From Phytomonas francai (taxonomy: Eukaryota; Euglenozoa; Kinetoplastea; Trypanosomatida; Trypanosomatidae), in NCBI GenBank assembly GCA_001766655.1, contig MJCC01000015.1, positions 22,524-69,685 on the forward strand: a stretch of DNA of 47,162 nt, in the 5' to 3' direction. The translations under genes were made by a program, and so were the position numbers. This document shows positions 1-9,776 of this stretch, piece by piece. Below the pieces are notes generated by a model. That model worked only from the letters and a program-made list of their open reading frames with translations, was not told the DNA's origin and searched no databases. How positions within the stretch are numbered: position 1 is the stretch's first letter; each line of letters starts with the position of its first letter.

Positions 1-399
1 TGAGGGCCGTTGCACGAGGCCCCCCCTCCCTCAATCCCGTGAGGGCCGTTGCACGAGGCCCCGCCCTCCCCCGCCGCGCTCATCAGCGACCATTCGAGGC
101 TGGACGAGCGACTCCGCGCGCGGCTCTCCCCTGCGAGCGCGGGAAGGGGGTGGAGCAGCCGCGGCCGCGGGGAGGCCGCGGCGCGCGCCGCGCTCGAATG
201 GCTCCCGCCGAGGAGCTCCCAGCCGGGCGGCGGGGGATCGCCCATCGGTGAAAAGGAGACCATCTCGGGTATGGTATGCCCCCCTCCGCCGCCGGGTGCC
301 GAAATGACACACACGAAGGGTACTTTACTGGGATGGCTATTTCTCGGCCTCCTCCGTTCGTCTTCTTTGGGGGGCAACCGGCGGGTATGAAATTCTTCG
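1..399 (+). CDS. possible 3' end of an unidentified plus-strand gene (partial)
   Basis: A frame open from 43 to a TGA at 397-399 is GC-rich, and its first half ends nearly every codon in G or C, as the confident genes of this window do. The translation is rich in Ala, Arg, Pro and Gly, with a short hydrophobic stretch near the end. An in-frame TGA at 40-42 lies inside a 39-base tandem duplication (1-23 repeated at 40-62), so the sequence near the edge may be an assembly artefact or include a frameshift. No family is recognised. It could equally be GC-rich non-coding DNA. Confidence 0.25.
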
Positions 400-438
400 G
401 CACCCCGTGACGTGAAAGAGACAACAGGTAGATTTTGT

Positions 439-1011
439 CTAAGCAATTAGCAGATGCTCGTCCGATTCTAGTTTTTTATGGTGGAATAAACCAAGTACTG
501 AAATGGTATAAAGGTAATGTCCAATAATGCAATTGAAATGCAGGCTCAGAGTTTTTCCAAAATGAATAAATGAAAATACAGAATATATAAATGTATATCG
601 CGTTGTAGTGTGTAATATTCCTTCTGACGGCCTTTCTGTCGTACAACCGCGTGTTTGTGCGTATGATTGGTATAAATTTTGTCGCAATCGAAAAGGAAAA
701 TACGGTCCCTGTACCTCAGCTATATTTAAGCTAATTGGATTGATATAGAACTCCGTATTTACGCCCTTTTCCCTTTTAATTAGAAAGAAAATAAGATAAA
801 AAATATATGAATAAGGGGTTAAGCTCATATTCTGCTTACCATGGACGAAAACTTGGAAAATGTTGTTGAAAACAGACATACACAATGAAACTGTGAGTCT
901 TAGAGAAGTATATCGTTTCGTACTCATTCCCCATTTAATTTTTCCTTTGTAAAGGTCAGCAAATGCACAAAAATGCGCATTCGTATGTATCACATGGTGT
1001 CTACACAACAT
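439..1011 (-). CDS. 190-residue AT-rich open frame, doubtful
   Basis: An ATG-started frame of 190 codons lies in AT-rich spacer DNA. Its codon use is unlike any neighbour: AT-rich third positions, many Phe, Ile, Tyr and Ser. A stop-free run this long is unusual at this base composition, which is the only argument for it. No domain is recognised; a hydrophobic stretch lies around residues 65-80. It may be a chance frame, a young gene or a decayed one. Confidence 0.15.
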   Translation of the reverse strand: MLCRHHVIHTNAHFCAFADLYKGKIKWGMSTKRYTSLRLTVSLCMSVFNNIFQVFVHGKQNMSLTPYSYIFYLIFFLIKREKGVNTEFYINPISLNIAEVQGPYFPFRLRQNLYQSYAQTRGCTTERPSEGILHTTTRYTFIYSVFSFIHFGKTLSLHFNCIIGHYLYTISVLGLFHHKKLESDEHLLIA

Positions 1012-1751
1012 TTCATTCTTGAGGTCAAGAGCATGGAAACGATAGCAAAAATATTTTTCGAAAAAAAAAGAAACTAAAACATTTCATTGGTTAAGGAAAA
1101 GTGGAACTGCCTCGAGGATAAATCTACACCCCCCTCTCCCATAGTTAGAGAGTAGAGGAGGAAAACAAAGTTATGAAAAAGACATACTACAGAAAACAAT
1201 AAATCGAGATGAAATAGCGTGGTTTTTAGCATCACTACTAGAATGCCCGTAAAGGCATTCATTTATCGAGGAGAGGTCAGACCCCCACCCTAACACCTTC
1301 GATGTCAGCGCATAGAGGGAGAAAAGAAAAGCGAAAATTTCAGGAATAAAGTACACCCATACAAGGTAGTCTTCTCCGCAAAATGAAATCAACGCATGGT
1401 TTCCTCCTGAGCGTCTTCGAATCAGACCAGGTTAAAATCTAATCAACTACCTACCTAATAGTTGCCCATCAAAAATGATAATGTGGTATTACTTTTTATA
1501 AGTGTGGCATCAATATTTATTGGCTGACGCACATAAGGGTACGAGATACCTTTTATACCATTATTGCGTTCTCAGGGCCTCTCCAAAGAGGTCGAATGAT
1601 AAAGATACAATAAAAATAATAATTACAAAGACCCGAAGTGTGTGGAGATTGATGAAAATGGAAATAGACGCACAATGCAGAGTCTTTTACCAGTTCATCC
1701 TTCCTAAATCCTAAAGACAGATAAATGGTAAGAGGAAGAAGTTCTGGGGTA

Positions 1752-1830
1752 TTATATATATATATATATATATCCGTGTATGTGTGTGTATGTGTGTGTT
1801 TGTGTTTTAGTGTGCTAGTGTGCTAGTGTG
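1752..1830. repeat. (TA)n/(TG)n microsatellite
   Basis: About 22 bases of alternating TA run into a TG-rich tract and then a repeated tgctagtg unit. Seen directly in the sequence. Confidence 0.85.
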
Positions 1831-2321
1831 AGAAGGATAACACCATCCCTTGCTGAGGCTGAAAAAAATCGGATGATATCTTTCGAAGATAAAAATGCAA
1901 AAAGGTTTAAAAAAATAAATAAGAAAAATGATGAACAAATTTGAATAAAATGTCTACCCTCTTTATTGGAATTTATCAAAACTTGGAAATTCATGGTGAA
2001 AGTCCAACCCTCTTTTTTGCATGAATTAGAGAAAACAAATGACGAAAAAAATCATTGAAATTGAAAAAAAAGATAAATATATATATCTGGTAAATACTAA
2101 TTTGCTTCTGATAGATATAATCTCTGTGTAGAAGGTCGTGGAAATAAATTAAGATTTCGATTCAAATTTTAAAAAAAAAACGAAAAACTTTCTCAGCGAT
2201 GAATGGCAAATAAAACTGCAACCAGTGGAATGCACTTCAAACATAATCGAAAAATAAAGAGATAAATGAAATAAAACAAACGACTTAGCTATATTCCTTC
2301 TTTCATGGCCCACAAAGCAAA

Positions 2322-2803
2322 AAAAATATATAGAATTGACCTCTCGCCTCGTAAACAGAGATAAAATGTATTCATGTTTGGAAAGATATGAAATGAAGAT
2401 AACAGCGATGTCATCCCTCTCTACCACTGTTTGACGCCTTAACAACAACAAAAAAGGGGGCCTAGCTAACAATAACACACCAAAATTACCTTTTACAAGC
2501 CCTCTCATCAAGATTATGATGTGAAAAGAAAGTCATTTCCACCGCATTTGCTTAGCAAATACCCTGTCATCGACTTGAACAAATACACACTCGTTAAAGG
2601 AAATACACCCGTGCCAAGCCGCTCATTTGAACAAATCGTCGCCTGTCCAGACAGGCGGCAAAACAAGGAGGATATTGTGAATAAAACGCAGGTTGAAACC
2701 AATCGCAGGGGAAAATGAAAACGATTTGGAGGAACCACAGCTCGCACGTTGCAAAAGACCTATAGATCCTCTCTATTCTTTACTCTTTTCATCCGCTTAC
2801 TAT
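2322..2803. repeat. dispersed repeat, copy A
   Basis: Bases from about 2322 to 2803 recur at 36111-36592, at a constant offset of 33,789 bases where I checked. The only difference I see before the right edge is C at 2614 against T at 36403; the copies diverge after about 2795. An A-rich tract marks the left edge. It contains short frames on both strands (for example 2521-2718 plus) but nothing recognisable as a transposase or reverse transcriptase. It lies about 400 bases past the stop codon of the pyrophosphorylase gene. Confidence 0.85.
2640..2657. other. perfect 8-bp inverted repeat inside repeat copy A
   Basis: CGCCTGTC at 2640-2647 faces GACAGGCG at 2650-2657 around a two-base centre. 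It is the most GC-rich part of an otherwise AT-rich element and is identical in copy B (36429-36446). It could be a protein-binding palindrome or a compact RNA hairpin; the sequence does not say which. Confidence 0.6.
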
Positions 2804-3204
2804 AAATGGGGCGGGATCGCTTTATAGATAGATAGATAAATATAGATATTGAAAACGATACAGGACACAAAATTAGTCTGCATACCGCAATTAATAACGT
2901 GATTTTTTGAATAGTTTAACCCACTTTTCTTTACTGTTCTCCGACATGAGAGGTGAATAACTGAATTTTGGATACTCATATACGCAATTAAAAAGAAATA
3001 AAATCCTAAAAATAAGAAAACGTTACTTATTCTATAAGTTCGACTGAGTCAACTCCTTTTTAGATTCCAGATATAAATATATAGATACTTATATACTTTG
3101 ATTTATAGATTTATAACTATTCAGTCCTCTCAGATATGGGCACGGTAAAAAAGCTTCTTCACTGTAATAAAAAACCTCAGCTCCGTTGTGGTGGAGATTA
3201 GAAC

Positions 3205-5043
3205 TCACATCTTCGCTGATCCGTCAAAGGTCACGTATTTATTCTTTACCAGGACGTAGCCTCGCATTGTATCGATCTCGCACGACTTTTTTGCGTCTTC
3301 GGCATCCTCCGAAATAGGCACCAGCCCCCATCCAGGTTCGTCAATTTTAAGATCCTGTACGATGAGTGGCGGGCTCGACAAGTCTTGCGGCCCTAAAAAC
3401 TTAACCGGGCCATTCAGATCCAAACTCCGCACAATGACCTTTCCCTCAATTAACAAGGTGCTTGTAGGGCTGATACGAACCAGCTCAGGTGTGGGAAAGA
3501 CTTTGGCAAGGTGTGCAAGGCTGCCATCCCCGCGCGCCACCGCATCCATGGTAATAATAGGAAATAAATGGACCGGAATGCACGAGCGCACCATAAGTTG
3601 CGGCTCCGATGAGTACGAAAGGGGAACGCCGATCGCTTTCAGACGAAGACGGGTGAACTCGTAGAAATCAGCCTCACCTGAGGAGGGGCAGTAAGGCTCC
3701 ATCCCCTGCTGTACCTTTGACATGGCCTCTTCCAGTGAGTTTTTCACCGGCTGGAAGGTAAAACGCGAAAAAATTGTGCCTCCAACGCGGTCATTCATGC
3801 TCTCGGAGAATAAAAGGGCGATATCCTGCATCAAAGACTCCACCCGCGACGGTTTCTTAAACTCCCGATGGGTATCGTCAGTGTACTTGGGGTTGATAAA
3901 CTCCGGCACCTGCCCCTTCGATGCCAGCAGCCTCTCCGCGTAGATCGGGAGCTTGATAATAATGGTGTTGATATTCCCAGGGAAGGGGGAGTACTTGCTG
4001 TTCTCTTCTGCCACATCGCCCCCTTCCTTCGTCAGGGTACGTGCCACATCGGCGAAGGTGTTATATTCGATATTAATCGTCTTCCAATCCGGGGTAGATT
4101 TCACATCCTCGGAAGTTTCGTTTAGTTGCACGCGGCACAACAACCCCACCGCCTCCTTCGGCTGCCGAGGAATGCATGTGAAGTTGACATCCAGCGACTC
4201 CTGCTCGCTGATCGCGAGGCTGACCGGGATCGTGAACACCGCTGTCGCGTTGGTATCCTGGAAAAAGCAGATGTACGTATAGCCTTTTTTCTGCCATGCC
4301 TCGACAAGCGGGATCTCGCGCGTCGGGTTTTCCGGATCGACCTCCGTTGCGGCGTAGATGAGCGAGTGCACGTCCCCGTGCCCGTGGGGTTTGCGCAGCA
4401 GACTGCCGTCCTTCCCGAGCGCGAGGTGTGCCTCGCTGTCCTGAAAGCAAAACACCGTCTCCTGCTTCAGGAGGCGCACGTTCGGCATCCCAGGTGCGAG
4501 CCGCTCGAGCAGCCGCACGGTCTCGTCGTGGGTGTCGTCGGAGGTCATGATGACAACGGGCGCGGCCGCCCCACCAAGGCCGCGGATCCAGCCGAGGTAG
4601 TGCGCGAGATAAGTCGTCCGGGTCGCCGTCTCGACGGGCAGGCCGACCTTGATGCCGGAATAGCCGAGCCGCTCGCCAAGCCCGCCGGCGACGAGGACGA
4701 AGGCCGTCCGCGCCGCGAGCCGGGCGCCCGCGGCCTCAACCGCGTCGAGCGCGGCCCCGCGCGCCACGAGGCTCGGCGCCGTCACGAGCAGGCGCGGCCG
4801 CGAGACCGCGCGGGGGGCCGCGGGGCCCTCGCGGAGGAGCGCGCGCCCGCGGCGGACGTACCGGGGAACGCCGCCGGGGTACGCCGCCGCGAAATCGTGC
4901 AGCTCCCGCAGTCGCGCGCGCTGCGACGGCGTGTAGGCCGCCGCGTCGGCGGGCCACCCCGCGAAGAGGTGGGCCTGGCCCAGCGCCGCGTCCGAGAGGG
5001 TCAGGCGGAGCGCGTGGAGCTCGTCCAGGGACGGGGCGGGCAT
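3205..5043 (-). CDS. USP: UDP-sugar pyrophosphorylase, with PTS1-like C-terminus
   Basis: Makes UDP-sugars from UTP and sugar 1-phosphates (Glc, Gal, GlcA, xylose and arabinose in known members, EC 2.7.7.64). The ATG at 5043 gives 612 residues, close to plant UDP-sugar pyrophosphorylases of about 614. Residues 115-127 read FVLVAGGLGERLG, the nucleotide-binding loop of this family, followed by the SGIKVGLP segment with the conserved Lys near 132. The downstream parts (for example FFQDTNA) also fit. The frame is open to 5193 without another ATG, so 5043 is the natural start. The last three residues are Ala-Lys-Met, which match the PTS1 pattern and suggest import into peroxisomes or glycosomes (inference). 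A C-rich pyrimidine tract precedes the start. The gene is monocistronic-looking, with about 640 bases to the upstream neighbour. Confidence 0.93.
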   Translation of the reverse strand: MPAPSLDELHALRLTLSDAALGQAHLFAGWPADAAAYTPSQRARLRELHDFAAAYPGGVPRYVRRGRALLREGPAAPRAVSRPRLLVTAPSLVARGAALDAVEAAGARLAARTAFVLVAGGLGERLGYSGIKVGLPVETATRTTYLAHYLGWIRGLGGAAAPVVIMTSDDTHDETVRLLERLAPGMPNVRLLKQETVFCFQDSEAHLALGKDGSLLRKPHGHGDVHSLIYAATEVDPENPTREIPLVEAWQKKGYTYICFFQDTNATAVFTIPVSLAISEQESLDVNFTCIPRQPKEAVGLLCRVQLNETSEDVKSTPDWKTINIEYNTFADVARTLTKEGGDVAEENSKYSPFPGNINTIIIKLPIYAERLLASKGQVPEFINPKYTDDTHREFKKPSRVESLMQDIALLFSESMNDRVGGTIFSRFTFQPVKNSLEEAMSKVQQGMEPYCPSSGEADFYEFTRLRLKAIGVPLSYSSEPQLMVRSCIPVHLFPIITMDAVARGDGSLAHLAKVFPTPELVRISPTSTLLIEGKVIVRSLDLNGPVKFLGPQDLSSPPLIVQDLKIDEPGWGLVPISEDAEDAKKSCEIDTMRGYVLVKNKYVTFDGSAKM

Positions 5044-5200
5044 CGGGAACGGGGGAGGGGGAGGAGGTGAACACAGGGATCGAGCGGGGGGTCCGCGCGC
5101 GCACGGGGGGACAAAGACGTTGAAGGGAAGCGGAAAACAAACTGCACAGGGGGGGGAGGAAAAAAGGGGAGGGAGAAGTACTGGGGGGGACAAGTGGGGG
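5044..5200 (-). promoter_or_regulatory. C-rich pyrimidine leader of the pyrophosphorylase gene
   Basis: On the coding (minus) strand the bases just before the ATG are mostly C and T in runs; the opposite strand is G-run rich and could form G-quadruplexes. Similar tracts precede the protease at 28144 and the hydrolase at 32071. A role as promoter, 5' UTR element or splice-leader acceptor region is an inference. Confidence 0.3.
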
Positions 5201-5686
5201 TCATGCGCACGGGTGGGCCCGTCGCTCTCGCTTTCCCAGGGTGGGGAAGTGGAGGGGCGGTAGAACGCACAGAAGCGTGGGAGTGAAAAAAAGGGGTGAT
5301 GCGCCCTCTACCGTACATTTAATTAAAAAGACGTTTACATTGCTATTTAGCGAAGAAATGAGTCACAAAAAAAAAAAAACATGAAAAAATACGAAGGTTT
5401 CACATTAAATAGAATTGAATGAATATGAAATAGCCACATTCTCAAAATAAAGCTAGCATGCAACACATGTTCGTTTGTGTTTATTCACATCCCTACTTAC
5501 GAAGAAACTGTTCGCAAAATAGCTAAAAAGGTGGTAGTTTCGAGCTTTTCTGCCATTGGCACACTTCATCCTCCTCTCACGGATATTATTCTACATAATA
5601 ACATATTTTTTAATATATTTGGTATGATCCGGGTCCATCATAGAGGAAATGGAAACATTTTGATTGCTATACAACGCCAAGCATTG
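5201..5686. other. short spacer
   Basis: Base composition falls sharply from GC-rich to AT-rich at about 5320. It contains poly(A) at 5368-5380. No gene seen. Confidence 0.5.
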
Positions 5687-8097
5687 TCAAAAATTAAAGG
5701 GCCTAGAGCATGTAAAGCAACGATCTTTCTTGCGGAAGTTTAATAATAGGCAATGCTCGCATTGCCAATCGATAGAAATCGATCGTGGGGTATGACGTTG
5801 GATAACAGCATCCGACCTTCCTTCGTTGGTCAAAGCGTTCTCCACCACCACGGGCGTGTAGGTGTGGAACTTGGGCGGCTTCAGCTGCGGCCTTCCATCC
5901 TCCCGCAGCTCGCAACACCGCAGACACCGCTCCCGAAAAGATTCCACAGATGGCGTCTGTAAAGGAAGCAAAGTAATCCCCTCATTTTCCTTGAAAGACA
6001 CCATTTCCTGATCCGCTCGCATGATATCGACGTGAAAATCGCGATTTTCCTGCCGCAACTTCTCCGCCGCGCAGCTCACAACGACCCCCCGCACGGCGTC
6101 CACAGTTGGAAGGGGAAGCATAACTGTCGAGAGGTAATCTTTATTCGAAGACCCCATAAAATCCACTTTGAATTCTCTCGGAAAAGTCGGTTGCAAATGC
6201 GCAGGAGGATCTGTCATGATAGAACGGAACCTCTTTGGTAACAGGCGCTAGCTCGTTGGGGGTAGTATGCAGAGCAGCTGTGTCAAGGTATCGGGTGGAA
6301 GTCTCTCCAGCACAGAAAGGAGCTTCACAGCCTGCATTGCATCGCCGTGATTGACTAAAAAGGACGCCAAATCAAGCGCAAGAGGCGAGTGATCATAGGT
6401 GTAGATGCAGGACTAGCTCATATGTCGCATTCCACGACTGTAATAACGCCAAGCAGAGCGCATCATCTCGACATACTGCCGGCAGGCCTTCCACACTTCA
6501 CCCTTGGCGAGGCTCGTGCTTCGGTAATAAGCCTCACTCCAAGACTCATCATCTAAGCTACAGAGTGACCCCGCCAGCGACTGAAACGTGCATTTCCGAA
6601 ATTCTCTCCAAAAAGTACGAATCACTGTCGCTTCGATCGTTGCATAGCCCTTTAAAAAAAACGACTGAGCTGGGTTAGGCAAATCTCGCGATCGTCGAGA
6701 GTTAAGTAGCTGTAGGGGAGGACCTCGCCGACGTAGACCTCCATCGCGCTATCGATTGCGTCGTGATTGCAGAACGCGCTTGGCAGCCGTTGCAGGAAAT
6801 CATTTCCTATGATCATCGCCAAAATAATAAAATCATTAATGACCTTGCTATTACGGCAAGCAAAAAGGGGTTGAGAGGTATCCAGAGGAATGGACACGTC
6901 TTTCCACTTGCTGGTCCCTTCTAGGCTCATCTCAACGCCTTTAGCGACGCATAGCTGATAAATGTTCGAGACGAGCGAGCTGCCCAGGCCATTATTAATA
7001 TCCAAATACTCGCAAACGGCTTGTGCAGGAGCTTCCTCTTCTTCATTTATGACAGGAGATTTTGCCGATGATGGTGAAAAAGACACCACCGGCGACGTCA
7101 CACCACAATCCCGCCCCTCATCCTCCCTGGCAGGCGAAGCATTGGGGTTTTCCTATGGGTTAGGACGCAGGTACCGCTTCCTAGGCCTTTGTGCGCCATG
7201 TCGCAAAATATACACATTGTTGAGGTGCAACGATAAGCCCAAAAAGATTAGATCCGAATCGAGCCCTACGAGCACGTGCGCGCCACCCTTCTCCCCACAA
7301 AATTCAGGATCAGATGCCTTTATGCGTAAAAAAAATGATTAGTTTATGCTCACCCTCGCAGGGGGTGTTGCAATCGGAAAAGATTACTTACAATCTTTCC
7401 CAGAAAGGATCTCCTGACGCGAGCTTTCTCTCCACATGCGCCCTAACACCCGGGCAAAGCTCCTCCATAAACTCTGTTCCTGGGGAAAGGCAATGGACAT
7501 CGAATTCCTCGGCAGAATGATCGTATTGGATTTCACTCACAAGAGCGCTCGTATTTGTCGATAACAAAGGCGATAAACAACACACTGGTGTGCTGGCAAT
7601 GCTAGAAAATTCGGCCTCAGAATTGTCCGCCTTGTTGGAAGGAAAATCTGGTCTATCGCCATACAGAGCATCCGAAAGAAGCTCCTCCTTCACCGCTTTC
7701 AAATCCTCTGCCGCGGTCGCGCGCTCCTTGGCGGGAAACTCCGCCTTAAGGGCAATCATTTTCCCGCTATCGTATCCAACGGGGCGGGCGGCTCTCATAT
7801 AACGCCGCGCTGGCTGATGCTTTAGCTTCCCCTCTGGCGCCACCCCATCCACGGCGATATACACGATTCGTCTCGGGTTTCACATGGCAATAATTCCATC
7901 CAAATCACGGCAAATATTCGCAATTTTTACATCAATCGATCGCAAGGCCACACCGTGGGGTCCTCATCGTCATGGCAGTGCGTATGAGTGAGGCCGTTCA
8001 AGTCGATATAAACACCGTGAACGTTGTCTGGACAGTTGTGCAGTATGATGGCCGGGTACTTTTCAATAAGCCAGCTCGTAAACCTTGGGACCCCCAT
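5687..8097 (-). pseudogene. XRN-family 5'-3' exoribonuclease, broken frame, with C-terminal RanBP2-type zinc finger
   Basis: XRN enzymes degrade 5'-monophosphorylated RNA. Reading from ATG 8097 (MGVPRFTSWLIEKYP) through the segments in order gives an XRN protein: DLNG, VDGVAPEGK, SPGTEFM, CEGEHK, GLDSDLIFLGL, GNDFLQRLPS, then the YYSRG and ILPPTS regions. All the family's catalytic acidic residues that I can place are kept. The frame is broken by three shifts (near 7948-7954, and at eight-T runs near 7331 and 6654) and five in-frame stops (7880-7882 TGA, 7388-7390 TAA, 7153-7155 TAG, about 6414-6416 TAG and about 6250-6252 TAG). The last 30 residues form an intact W-C-C-N-C-C RanBP2-type zinc finger. 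GC content is lower than in neighbours, as in a decaying gene. The T-run shifts could be read errors; the stops are harder to explain that way. Confidence 0.8.
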
Positions 8098-8751
8098 TTG
8101 GTCATCGCCGATTTATCCCTCGAATTATTTCTGCCTTTTGCGGAAAATAAATGAAGATACGAAATAGTTTATTTGTTACTTGCGAGAATCCAGAGGCGCG
8201 TGTGGGGTTGTTAATCTGCAATAAAAACCAAAAATGCGTCAATAATGATGATCCAACCTGATCCTTGGAATGGTAAAGGGTGAGGAAGAAAAAGGAAGTA
8301 AGGGTCCTAAAATATCTCCAAAACGCAGCATAGAACGCAAAAAAAAAAAAAGAGATGAATTGTTCATTTCTCAAAGAAACGTTCCGAACCAAAAGCAAAA
8401 CGATTGAAGGTGTTTATACAGACTGAAAAAGGAATTGATCAAGCATATATAGATAGATAGATCGATCGATATATTCTAATAATAATGGAACAATGAACTG
8501 TCCAAAAAAAAAAAACCCATGCGTTGTACAAATTATCCCTATCACCCCCCTCCTCCCCCCTTCAATAAAGAAACGAAAGCTACTCTGCGATCTTGGTATG
8601 GAGTTGAAAAGGGAAATGACTGTTGCGCCGCACTGGTAATTTGGATATTGATGAGTATGGGAAAAATATGAAGAGTGCTAAAGGGTACAGAAATAGCGGA
8701 AAAAATAGTCCTAATACCATTCCCAATTTTCTCTCTCTCTCTCTCTTGCTT
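8098..8751. other. AT-rich spacer
   Basis: Poly(A) runs near 8339 and 8504, GATA/GATC-type repeats at 8450-8475 and a (CT)n tract at 8731-8746. No gene or RNA recognised. Confidence 0.5.
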
Positions 8752-9506
8752 TCAGGAAGGATACTGCGAGGCGATGCTCCTCGACGTCACCGTCTGCCCT
8801 TCCAGCCACTCGACGATATTGAAATCGAGACTTCTATTCTGGCTCGGGGAGGCGTTTTCCCCGTTTATCCCTCGCACTCGAGCGGAAGAACTTCGAATTG
8901 ACACGGGTTCCCTAGAAAGCATGTCATACCTGGCCTTTCCCTGAGCACTCCCTTTTCCCACGCACGCCGGAGGCTGCTCAGGCGATGAAGCAACCCCTCG
9001 TCTTGCATCCGCGCCGCACGCCGCCTTGCTCTTCCTCGGCTCCAGCGTGAGGAAAGGCTCTGCAACGGCCACCGTGGCGGCCTTCCTTTCCCTGCCAAGG
9101 CCTTTCCCGTGCGTTCCCCCGATCGCCGCCCCATCCGATTCCTCGACGACCCTCGCGGCCGGCCCTCCCAGCATCAACGACTCCAACCGGCGAACCTTCC
9201 CGATCGCGCCCTGCAGGGCCTGCAGGGGGCTGTCCGCCGCCGCCGGAGCGACCCCCGCCCCGCCGCGGATCCCCAGCGCGCGCAGGCGGCGCATCGCCTC
9301 TTTTACGGCGGCCACGGCGGCGTTGAGCCGGTGGGCCTCGGCCTCGAGCCGGGCCCGAACGGCGGCCAAACACGCCTCGGCCCCGTCCCGCGGCCGATTT
9401 CTCGCCGGGCCGAATGCCGCGCGATCGCGGCGCCACTCCGCGCGGAGCCCCGCGAGCCGNGGGGGGGTGCTGTGCCCCCTGCTCGGTATGTCGTGGATAG
9501 CAGCAT
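8752..9506 (-). CDS. unidentified Ala/Arg-rich protein with a coiled-coil-like segment
   Basis: A GC-rich minus-strand frame ends at a TGA at 8752 and is open up to the single N at 9460. The best start is ATG 9506 (MLLSTTYRAGG), which lies in a different register; joining it to the main frame needs an indel at the N and C-run around 9460-9467. The first third (AEACLAAVRARLEAE and on) has heptad-like Ala/Leu/Arg spacing typical of a coiled coil; the rest is low-complexity and basic, ending in a more ordinary segment with FNIVEWLEG. No known domain is recognised. It is divergent from U1-C, with 270 bases between the starts, so the two may share a promoter region. Confidence 0.5.
9460..9460. other. 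single ambiguous base at a G/C run
   Basis: An N next to a seven-G run. The frame on either side does not match, so base count here is unreliable. Confidence 0.9.
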
Positions 9507-9776
9507 AGATTTCTTTACCCGTTGAAAGCCATAGCAAAAGTACATTTAAAAAAAGGAGGAAATGGATACAAAAAAAAAGTCTTCGTATTACATGTTCTAA
9601 GAAGTGGGTAGAGGAACCTATCGATATTTGTCGAAAGGGTATGAAAAGATGCAATGCGTCCCTCTTACATCCTATAGGATCTCTCTTAGTGTTGACTTCT
9701 CACCCTGAGTGCGCATGAGCATTTTCAATTTTCGAAATTCATAAATTAGGGAAACGGTAACTTGAAAGGGTATGCG

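Larger units (their letters stand above)
421..3204. other. AT-rich spacer
   Basis: Apart from the doubtful frame at 439-1011 and the dispersed repeat at 2322-2803, I see no supported gene. The stretch holds A/T homopolymers, a (TA)n then (TG)n microsatellite near 1752-1830, and GATA-type repeats near 2823-2845. Confidence 0.6.

Noticed and set aside
2149..2511. 120-codon minus-strand frame overlapping repeat copy A
   Set aside because: Only the part inside the repeat is shared with copy B; the rest differs, and the reading shows no coding-type substitution pattern or known domain.
4126..5070. Long plus-strand frame opposite the pyrophosphorylase
   Set aside because: It is the complement shadow of a GC-rich gene; the minus-strand translation matches a known family.
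5687..8097. Stop-codon reassignment (all three stops read as sense)
   Set aside because: Other confident genes, including frames of 1,423 and over 2,100 codons, have no in-frame stops, so the code is standard here.
5687..8097. Introns as the cause of the broken XRN frame
   Set aside because: Conserved residues run straight across each break, and no intron-sized insertion with GT-AG ends separates them.
8728..8760. (CT)n followed by TTTCAG on the plus strand, looking like a 3' splice site
   Set aside because: No plus-strand exon follows before U1-C one kilobase away, and the downstream DNA codes on the minus strand with high third-position GC there.
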